From: Cyclobacteriaceae bacterium
Lineage (GTDB): Bacteria > Bacteroidota > Bacteroidia > Cytophagales > Cyclobacteriaceae
Reading direction: 5' to 3'
DNA: 43,732 bases
NCBI GenBank assembly: GCA_024644875.1
Contig: JAHEGY010000032.1
Span: 1 to 43,732 of the forward strand
In this document: piece after piece, positions 37,485-43,732 of the stretch
Layout: each line of letters begins with the position of its first letter
How positions within the stretch are numbered: the first letter of the stretch is position 1
The notes under the pieces: model-generated
What the model was told of the DNA's origin: nothing
The model's input: the letters and a program-made list of their open reading frames with translations, nothing else
Database searches by the model: none
Position numbers and translations under genes: made by a program

Positions 37485-37736
37485 ATGTTGCTAGAAATTT
37501 ATACACCAGATCAAAAAGTATTTGAAGGCCAGGTCGATTCAGCAACATTCCCTGGCAGTAAAGGATCTTTCCAGGTTTTAAACAATCATGCACCTCTTAT
37601 TTCAACACTTGAAAAGGGTACCGTTGTATACAAAACAAATAATAACCAGGAGCGGGTGAACATAGGGGGTGGTGTAGTTGAGGTACTTAATAATAAGGTA
37701 GTACTTCTTGCTGAAAGTATCCTGAAGGATGAATAA
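37485..37736 (+). CDS. atpC: ATP synthase epsilon subunit, short form
   Basis: An 83-aa protein containing only the N-terminal beta-sandwich (LEIYTPDQKVFEGQVDSATF, PGSKGSFQVLNNHAPLISTL, VNIGGGVVEVLNNKVVLLAE). It lacks the C-terminal helical hairpin (about 50 residues) that inhibits ATP hydrolysis in E. coli. The beta domain still couples gamma to the c-ring. The truncated form is common in Bacteroidota, so this is not a broken gene. A 275-nt gap without a confident gene follows it. Confidence 0.93.
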   Translation: MLLEIYTPDQKVFEGQVDSATFPGSKGSFQVLNNHAPLISTLEKGTVVYKTNNNQERVNIGGGVVEVLNNKVVLLAESILKDE

Positions 37737-37805
37737 AAAAACATATTTAATAAGTAAGCTTGTTTTAAAACTCAGCCTTTTTACTCCTGTAAAACTTCAT
37801 GAATA

Positions 37806-37982
37806 TCATCTGCCATTTAAGAAGGATGTTAAAGCCTCTTCCGGAATTACAGTTTCAACCTGTTCTGTGAAAATCATTAAATAAAAATTTAACCGCCGGA
37901 TACGATTTTCAAACTGCCGTAGAAGATTGCGAAATAGTTGTCTTTCATTCATAAAAGGATTCGATTTCAGGCTGTAATCCAC
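37806..37982 (-). CDS. Candidate small protein, unrecognised
   Basis: An open frame of 58 codons on the minus strand between atpC and the CotH gene. From GTG (37982) it starts MDYSLKSNPFMNERQLFRNL and continues LRQFENRIRRLNFYLMIFTE, then QVETVIPEEALTSFLNGR. An ATG is at codon 11. The composition is protein-like (amphipathic, charged, no low complexity), and the frame runs unbroken through otherwise empty DNA. No promoter or family was recognised, and chance remains possible. The rest of 37737-38052 holds nothing I can identify. Confidence 0.25.
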   Translation of the reverse strand: MDYSLKSNPFMNERQLFRNLLRQFENRIRRLNFYLMIFTEQVETVIPEEALTSFLNGR

Positions 37983-38052
37983 ATTTTTTGATATGACTTC
38001 CTAATTATCAATGGTTAAAAATAATTATCTTAGTATTTCAGGGAGGAAATAC

Positions 38053-39672
38053 ATGGGAAAGAGATATCTGTTTTATACTTTTTTTATAATCTCAATTTGC
38101 TGGAATTTAAAGTCATCAGCACAAATTGATTCCACCAACCTTCCACTTTTTATCATTGACACCAAAGGTTTACGCATTGTGGATGAGCCTAAGATTGAAG
38201 CCAATTTAAAGATCATCTATAATGAATACGGTTATACATGGAAATCAGATGATCCTAATATCTACGATGGAAACATAGGTATAGAGATCCGAGGAAGATA
38301 TTCCGCCATGCTTCCCCAAAAACCCTATGGATTTGAAACAAGAGATAGTTCAGGAAATAATCTGAATATTCCCTTATTCCATATGCCCCCGGAAAACGAC
38401 TGGATACTTCTGGCTAACTTTAATGATAAAACATTTATGCGTAATTCCCTGGCATTTGAACTTTTCCGGCAGATGGGACATTATGCACCCAGAACTCAAT
38501 TTTGTGAATTGATTTTGAATGGTCAGTATCAGGGCATCTATGTACTGACAGAAAAAATCAAGGTGGATAAAAACCGGATTGATATAGCCAAATTGACGGA
38601 AGAGGATAATACCGGAGATGATGTCACGGGAGGTTATGTTTTTAAGGTAGATTATTTTGATGAATATAATAGTTGGGAAAGCCGTCATCCTCCTTTTAAA
38701 AGTAGTACGGAGCGAGTTCACTATGTGTATTATTATCCGAAACCTGATGAAATAACCGACCAGCAAATGCAGTATATTCAGCAATTCGTAGATCAAATGG
38801 AGAGCGCATTGTATAAGGCCGGATCCCAGGGATTAGTAAATTTTATGTCCGATTATATGAACCTGGATTCCTTCGTGGACTATTTCCTGTTGAACGAATT
38901 AGCCAGAAATGTGGATGGCTATAAAAAAAGCAGTTTTTTCTATAAGGACAAAAACAGCAATGGTGGATTATTGCACGCGGGACCAATCTGGGATTTCGAC
39001 TGGGCCTGGAAGAATATAGACGAATGTATATTTGGTGCCACGGATGGTTCTGGATGGGCATTTACAGTCCATCAATGTGATCCCTGGCCGGTACCCCCCG
39101 GCTGGATGGTGAAACTGATGGAAGATATTCGTTTCAAGAAAATGGTAAAAGACAGATATCAGGAACTCAGGCAGACTATTCTTAGTGAAACTTCTATTTT
39201 TAAGTATATTGATTCCGTATCTTATGTATTGGATGAAGCCCAGGTTCGTCATTACAACAGATGGCCTATTCTTGGTCAGCATGTGGGTGCCCCTGAAGTA
39301 GATCCACAACCTGCTACCTTTGAAGGAGAGATAAATAAGTTTAAAAATTGGATAAGTACCAGGTTAAGCTGGCTGGATTTACAATTCTCTTCGGTTATCG
39401 TTACTGCATTGGAAGATAGTACTAAAAAGGAGATAGCAGAAAACACAACTTGTACAATATATCCCAACCCAGCTCAGACATATCTTTATCTTAAAACTGA
39501 TAAAGTAGTCAGTAATATTTCCTTATATTCATCAAAAGGCAAACAAATTAATATTTCATATTTGTCAGGCTTAGGAGCACTTGACATCAGTACGCTTCCC
39601 GACGGGCTCTACATTATGAAAAATCTGTTTACTGATGGATCACAGTGGACAGGCAGCTTTATAAAACGATAG
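38053..39672 (+). CDS. CotH-family secreted kinase-like protein with T9SS sorting domain
   Basis: A 539-aa exported protein. The signal peptide is MGKRYLFYTFFIISICWNLK, ending near SSAQ. The CotH domain (about residues 30-430) shows GIEIRGRYSAMLPQKPYGFE (substrate-lobe start), NLAFELFRQ-like helix FMRNSLAFELFRQMG, GIYVLTEKIKVDKNRIDIAK and the conserved metal-binding HAGPIWDFDWAWKN. The final 80 residues are a type A T9SS sorting domain (TIYPNPAQTYLYL ending TGSFIKR). The start at 38053 is supported by the signal peptide and by an SD-like GGAGG seven bases upstream; an ATG at 38011 would add 14 residues. CotH proteins are atypical protein kinases. Confidence 0.88.
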   Translation: MGKRYLFYTFFIISICWNLKSSAQIDSTNLPLFIIDTKGLRIVDEPKIEANLKIIYNEYGYTWKSDDPNIYDGNIGIEIRGRYSAMLPQKPYGFETRDSSGNNLNIPLFHMPPENDWILLANFNDKTFMRNSLAFELFRQMGHYAPRTQFCELILNGQYQGIYVLTEKIKVDKNRIDIAKLTEEDNTGDDVTGGYVFKVDYFDEYNSWESRHPPFKSSTERVHYVYYYPKPDEITDQQMQYIQQFVDQMESALYKAGSQGLVNFMSDYMNLDSFVDYFLLNELARNVDGYKKSSFFYKDKNSNGGLLHAGPIWDFDWAWKNIDECIFGATDGSGWAFTVHQCDPWPVPPGWMVKLMEDIRFKKMVKDRYQELRQTILSETSIFKYIDSVSYVLDEAQVRHYNRWPILGQHVGAPEVDPQPATFEGEINKFKNWISTRLSWLDLQFSSVIVTALEDSTKKEIAENTTCTIYPNPAQTYLYLKTDKVVSNISLYSSKGKQINISYLSGLGALDISTLPDGLYIMKNLFTDGSQWTGSFIKR

Positions 39673-39834
39673 TGAAACAATTTGGCAGAAACTTGGAGCT
39701 TTCATAATGCGCCTCATTCCTTCTTTTATTCTTTTCGGGCTCCTGATCTTTGTGTGATTCAGGGAATTCTGGGAAGGAATTATCTGGATTGGATTGCAGA
39801 TCGTTTAATTTAATACTCCCATTATGCGATTTAT

Positions 39835-42800
39835 TCAATTGGATTTCTGACCATTTAGCCGGTATGCTTTAATATCTTGATTATTAATTCCAAACAGGAT
39901 CATATCATGAAATACAATGCTGCTGCGAACGTCACCTTTCAGTTTAAAACCAGATCTGTACTGAGGAACCGTTTGAAATCCACCTTTACCATTACCCTGT
40001 AACAACAGACCATAGTTTGCATCATATTTGCCAAAGCGTATCCTTGCATTGTTTATATTTCCACAAAGTAAAAGGTCTTTAAATCCGTCATCATTGAAAT
40101 CAACAGTGTTGATCGTATAAATGGGTGCATATTGCGCCTCAATGGGCAAAGATCTCTCAACAAATACACCTTCAGCATTTTGTTCAAAATAGGAAGTGGT
40201 GGCATGATTTGCTCTTAGGTGTCCGGCATCCTGTAATTCTGGGCTGGTAAAAACATGACGAATGGTGGCATTAGAATAACTTTCAAAGGTTGGGAATTTT
40301 TCCTCCATCCGTGGAATCTGAGCAATCAGTTCTTTTCTGGTCACATAAGGATAGCTGGTTCCCTGAATATGAAAACAAATGATTGGATCGATGGATCCAT
40401 TGTTGTCAAAATCTTTAAAATACAGGTCAGCAGGTTCTGAAAAGCTGGTCTGCATTTGTGAATTTTTCCCCAGGTTTCCGGCAACAATATCCGGCTTGCC
40501 GTCATTGTTAATATCGTCGATGAGCATAGTATTCCAGAAACCGCTATAGTTTCTATTGAAATAGTCTTTGGTCTGATTCAAAAGTTTTCTATTTTCTTCG
40601 CCAAAAACAGTGATCGGCATCCAGAGTCCGGCAAGAATTAATTCTTCCTTACCATCACTGTTCAGATCTTCCCATGTCGCATCTGAAACCATTCCAATTT
40701 TATCCAATTCAGGGGCAATGTCCATGGTCTGATCGGTGAAAACTCCATTACCATCATTGATAAGCAGTTTGCTTGAAGGTATTTCAGGGTATCTGCCAGG
40801 TATCACATATCCACCTACAAAGAGGTCTAAAGAACCATCCTGATTCACATCTCCGGCAGCAACACTTCCGCTGCTGATCCGATTTTCCGGGATGGCATTT
40901 TCAACCTTAATGAATTGCCCTCTTCCATTATTCAAGTATAACCGGTCCTGTAATAATTCATCATCTGACCTGTAATTATGATATCCTCCCGAACACACAT
41001 ACAAATCTGCATTCCCATCCCCATTAGCATCAAAAAATAGCGCATCCACATCATCACATTTGCTATCAGCATGGAAAGGATTTGTTTTAATTTCTCTGAA
41101 ACCTGAACCTGCCCGGATAAATATTCTGCCCGCCTGCCCGGGTCCGCCGCCGATAAACAAGTCCTCCTGACCATCTTTATTGATATCTCCACTTGCCATA
41201 CAGGGTCCTTCAAAAGATTTTGCATTCAGCATAAGAGGTTGCCGCTTGAAATCATTCAGCGCCGGATTTGTATGTGTAAATTCGAATGGAGATTTTATTT
41301 CCTTATAGAAGGTTTCCGGAATAACTGGTAGCACATATTCACTACTGGCACTGTCTTCCTGAAATTCTAAGGTTTGTCCTGAGCTAATGTTGGTCCTTAT
41401 TTCTGACATACCTCCCAGCCATACAACTTTCACCGAGTCAAGATGTGAGATTTCACCCAGGCCAAAATGCAATATTGGGGACATACTGGATTGATAACCC
41501 CTGGCGGTTTGCTGTTCAAGCATTTGTAATTGTCCACTTGAATAAACATACACTTTGGCCCCCATCCCGAACCGGTTTTTCCTTGAACCCATCAGCTTTA
41601 TTTGCAGATAATTGTTTTCATTTAATTCATTGGATTTGTTTTCATATATAAAAACAGGTTTATTGATATTGCTCGTTACGATTTCCAGGTCGCCGTCGTT
41701 ATCCAGATCGACATACACCATTCCATTGCTGTATGATCCCTCCGTTAATCCCCAGGATTCATTGGCTTGTGTAAACGTGGCATTCTTATTATTTCTAAAG
41801 ATATAATTGAAGAGTTCTGTTTCAGGCATGGTATTCACCAGGTGGAGCACATCATTCCGGTTGAGATTCTGGTTACTCTTTACGAACATGTCCATGTTTC
41901 TAAGGAAGTCCAAATTCGTATAATCCCTCAGATAACCATTGGTGATCAAAAGATCTTTCCATCCGTCATTATCATAATCAGCAAATACAGGGGCCCAGCT
42001 CCAATCAGTGGCAGCTATTCCGGCTATCTGTCCAATCTCGCTGAATGTGCCATTGCCATTATTCAGATGCAACATACTTCGGAGGTATTGATAGTAAAAT
42101 CCCAGTTTTAGGTTCAGGTCGAAAAAGTCATAATCATTCGGAGCAAGAAGTAGCTTTTGTCTCCGGTTATCTTCAGGCAACATATCCAGAGAGAAAATAT
42201 CTGGCAGACCGTCATTATTTATATCTGCCACATTATTACCCATGGATGCATAACTGGTATGGCCAAGTTTTTCTTGCAATCTATCCGTGAAAGTCCCATC
42301 TCCATTATTTATATATAGATAATCCGGGAGTGAGAAGTCATTACAGATATATATATCAGTCCAGCCATCCAGATCGATATCCGCCACGCCTGCACCCAGT
42401 CCATAGGTTATAGGAGAGCTGATAAATCCGGCGTCAATAGTGATGTCCTTAAAAATACCATTGTCATTTCTCAGCAGACGAACCCCATGCACCTGATCAT
42501 CAATTTTAAGAACATCCTCGGTATCCTCTTCATTTAACTTGGGCAAAGAATCAGGGTGGTGATTAAGAATAAAAAGGTCCAGGTCCCCATCCCTGTCAAA
42601 ATCAAAGAAGACAGCATGGGTCGTATTGGTTGGAAACTCCAGGCCATATTGTCTTGTTCGTTCCACAAAACGCGGTATTCCATCCTGTCCAACGCCTTGG
42701 TTAATGAAAAGTTGATTGATCAGTTTTTGTGGAGCCATTTTTCCTGAATAGCAGATATATAGGTCCTGCAAGCCATCACCATTCACGTCAGCCATGGTCA

Positions 42801-43179
42801 CACCTGTTTTCCAGGGGCCGGGACGACCCTGGATATTTGCTGTAGCACCGACTTCTTTGAATTCCATATCACCCATGTTCAGATATAGGGCATTGTTTTC
42901 CATATTGCTGGTAAACACCAGGTCTTCCAGACCATCATTATTCAGATCTCCGGCGGCTACTCCAGCACCATTATAGAAATATTCATACATCAGAACATTG
43001 GTATTCAACCCTTCAACGATCTTGTTTTGAAAGGTGATATTGGTTTTTTCCGAGGGAAGTAAAGTAAAGAGTTTTGGTTGCTCAGGGGTCTGTCCCATCT
43101 CTTCAATCCCAGGATCACAAGCATACCATTGTAATCCAACACATATTAGAGCAAACTTTATAATAAAATTTCGTATCAT
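39835..43179 (-). CDS. VCBS/FG-GAP repeat lipoprotein with ASPIC/UnbV domain (CRTAC1 family)
   Basis: A 1114-aa surface lipoprotein. The signal peptide leads to Cys21 (QWYAC, then DPGIEE). Tandem FG-GAP/VCBS blades carry DxNxDGxxD calcium-binding loops (for example GDLNNDGLEDLVF, ADVNGDGLQDLYI, GDINKDGQEDLFI, DFNDDGFKDLLL). They form two propeller arrays separated by an ASPIC/UnbV domain (about residues 530-590, FGMGAKVYVYSSGQ then RGYQSSMSPILHFGLG). The ATG at 43179 is chosen over 43200 because it puts a lipoprotein signal at residue 1. Such proteins accompany SusC/SusD systems, and a SusD-like gene ends just upstream. The ligand is unknown. Confidence 0.92.
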   Translation of the reverse strand: MIRNFIIKFALICVGLQWYACDPGIEEMGQTPEQPKLFTLLPSEKTNITFQNKIVEGLNTNVLMYEYFYNGAGVAAGDLNNDGLEDLVFTSNMENNALYLNMGDMEFKEVGATANIQGRPGPWKTGVTMADVNGDGLQDLYICYSGKMAPQKLINQLFINQGVGQDGIPRFVERTRQYGLEFPTNTTHAVFFDFDRDGDLDLFILNHHPDSLPKLNEEDTEDVLKIDDQVHGVRLLRNDNGIFKDITIDAGFISSPITYGLGAGVADIDLDGWTDIYICNDFSLPDYLYINNGDGTFTDRLQEKLGHTSYASMGNNVADINNDGLPDIFSLDMLPEDNRRQKLLLAPNDYDFFDLNLKLGFYYQYLRSMLHLNNGNGTFSEIGQIAGIAATDWSWAPVFADYDNDGWKDLLITNGYLRDYTNLDFLRNMDMFVKSNQNLNRNDVLHLVNTMPETELFNYIFRNNKNATFTQANESWGLTEGSYSNGMVYVDLDNDGDLEIVTSNINKPVFIYENKSNELNENNYLQIKLMGSRKNRFGMGAKVYVYSSGQLQMLEQQTARGYQSSMSPILHFGLGEISHLDSVKVVWLGGMSEIRTNISSGQTLEFQEDSASSEYVLPVIPETFYKEIKSPFEFTHTNPALNDFKRQPLMLNAKSFEGPCMASGDINKDGQEDLFIGGGPGQAGRIFIRAGSGFREIKTNPFHADSKCDDVDALFFDANGDGNADLYVCSGGYHNYRSDDELLQDRLYLNNGRGQFIKVENAIPENRISSGSVAAGDVNQDGSLDLFVGGYVIPGRYPEIPSSKLLINDGNGVFTDQTMDIAPELDKIGMVSDATWEDLNSDGKEELILAGLWMPITVFGEENRKLLNQTKDYFNRNYSGFWNTMLIDDINNDGKPDIVAGNLGKNSQMQTSFSEPADLYFKDFDNNGSIDPIICFHIQGTSYPYVTRKELIAQIPRMEEKFPTFESYSNATIRHVFTSPELQDAGHLRANHATTSYFEQNAEGVFVERSLPIEAQYAPIYTINTVDFNDDGFKDLLLCGNINNARIRFGKYDANYGLLLQGNGKGGFQTVPQYRSGFKLKGDVRSSIVFHDMILFGINNQDIKAYRLNGQKSN

Positions 43180-43330
43180 TTGAATTTGAAAGATAAACAA
43201 TTAGGTAACGAAGTTATACAATTGAACACAAGAAAAGAGACTTTCAAATCTCATATACTACATCTTTTTGAGTACGGTAAACATTACACCTCGGAACGGA
43301 ATATTATATCCAATATTTTTTGACCCTTTA

Positions 43331-43358
43331 CAAAAATAAAATACGAATTGAAAATTCG
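43331..43358 (-). promoter_or_regulatory. Candidate promoter and operator of the VCBS lipoprotein
   Basis: The minus strand has the -7 box TATTTTTG (43338-43331). Five bases upstream lies the inverted repeat CGAATT-GAA-AATTCG (43344-43358), between -33 and -7 positions, where a regulator could bind. Confidence 0.4.
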
Positions 43359-43627
43359 CCTGAAACCAGGGATTTTAACACACCTTTACATGCTTATATT
43401 TTATCAGGTCCGGATCGGTTCTGATTGAATCATACCAAAGTTAATCGGAACATATGCAATGAGGATTTAATATCTTTCCGTATATAGAAATTTATCCCTT
43501 ATAGACGAGTCACCAGTCCAATAAACTGATTTTTTCGCTATACGCTGCAAAGTCTTGTTGCGTGAAAAGTATATGTTAAATATCCCCACCGAACAATTTG
43601 CTTTACACTAAATTGTTTTGTAAATAA

Positions 43628-43670
43628 AAAATCCCGCCTCTCTGCACCAGGCAGGACGAAGCGGGATTTT
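43628..43670 (-). terminator. Rho-independent terminator of the SusD-family operon
   Basis: The arms AAAATCCCGC (43628-43637) and GCGGGATTTT (43661-43670) pair perfectly over 10 bp, with a 23-nt loop that has its own short GCCT/AGGC stem. On the minus strand the hairpin is followed by TTTTTTATTT. It lies 20 nt past the SusD-family stop. Confidence 0.8.
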
Positions 43671-43689
43671 CAATAATTAATTTAAGTAT

Positions 43690-43732
43690 TTACTCTTCCT
43701 GATAGCCCGGATTCTGGACTAACTTATCATTT
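43690..43732 (-). CDS. RagB/SusD-family outer-membrane protein, C-terminal end
   Basis: Only the last 13 codons and the stop are present: NDKLVQNPGYQEE then TAA. The LxQNPGY/W motif near the C-terminus is typical of SusD-family nutrient-uptake lipoproteins, which sit beside a SusC TonB-dependent transporter and cap its barrel. The downstream terminator and the VCBS lipoprotein on the same strand fit such a locus. With so few residues the call depends on the motif and context. Confidence 0.6.
   Translation of the reverse strand, partial: NDKLVQNPGYQEE

Larger units (their letters stand above)
43180..43689. other. 510-nt intergenic region between the SusD-family and VCBS genes
   Basis: No gene is supported. 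It contains the minus-strand promoter with an inverted repeat (43331-43358), a predicted leader of roughly 145 nt before the VCBS gene, and the terminator at 43628-43670. The middle (about 43360-43620) shows nothing recognisable. Confidence 0.55.

Noticed and set aside
39707-39757. A 16-codon hydrophobic frame (MRLIPSFILFGLLIFV) between the CotH and VCBS genes, followed in frame by a second short open stretch.
   Set aside because: Too short, ended by TGA, no promoter or family. Chance in AT-rich intergenic DNA is likely.
39835-43179. Tandem DNA repeats or a CRISPR-like array within the long VCBS gene.
   Set aside because: The repetition is at protein level (DxNxDG loops) with diverged codons; no regular DNA repeat unit is seen.

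Overview
The window (about 38% G+C by eye, gene-dense) is chromosomal DNA from a member of the Bacteroidota. The evidence is the gliding-motility genes gldB, gldD and gldE, a secreted CotH-family protein with a type IX secretion (T9SS) C-terminal sorting domain, SusD and VCBS/ASPIC surface proteins, the near absence of Shine-Dalgarno sequences, and repeated TAnnTTTG (-7) and TTTG (-33) promoter elements. A gliding or T9SS-bearing lineage such as Cytophagia or a relative fits best, but the order is inference. I see no rRNA, tRNA, CRISPR array, insertion sequence or phage.

Layout. 1-5.3 kb: a partial sulfotransferase-like gene with an SCP2 protein, an outer-membrane barrel protein divergent from gldB, a GT4 glycosyltransferase, nth, and an ECF sigma factor with a tiny putative anti-sigma partner. 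5.3-8.2 kb: uvrA. 8.3-14.1 kb, minus strand: a long run in the order HU, TPR protein, a 29-residue COX24-like ribosomal peptide, rng (RNase E/G), prfA (RF1), a beta-helix lipoprotein and yjbQ. 14.2-19.9 kb, plus strand: mutY, ssb, gldE, gldD, recG, the classic gldD/gldE neighbourhood. 19.9-27.2 kb, minus strand: an AsmA/DUF748 protein, nadB and nadA behind a perfect 20-bp palindrome, a small membrane protein, a Na+/Ca2+ antiporter and upp. 27.4-37.7 kb, plus strand: hpt, adk, obg, grpE, dnaJ, a toastrack-like exported protein, a NatAB-type ABC exporter, an orphan histidine kinase, and atpD with atpC. 38.0-43.7 kb: the CotH/T9SS protein, a 1.1-thousand-residue VCBS/ASPIC lipoprotein on the minus strand, a strong terminator, and the last codons of a SusD-family gene.

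Functional themes are DNA repair (nth, uvrA, mutY, recG, ssb), translation and RNA turnover (rng, prfA, the COX24-like peptide, obg), NAD and nucleotide salvage (nadA, nadB, upp, hpt, adk), chaperones (grpE, dnaJ), energy (atpD, atpC) and surface machinery (gld genes, CotH, VCBS/SusD). Most is core genome. The parts most worth a second look are regulatory or small: the nadA palindrome, the hairpin abutting the grpE start, the 29-aa peptide, the reduced anti-sigma protein, an unassigned 58-codon frame between atpC and the CotH gene, and an unusually high share of TTG/GTG starts. I found no clearly new multi-gene defence or metabolic system.
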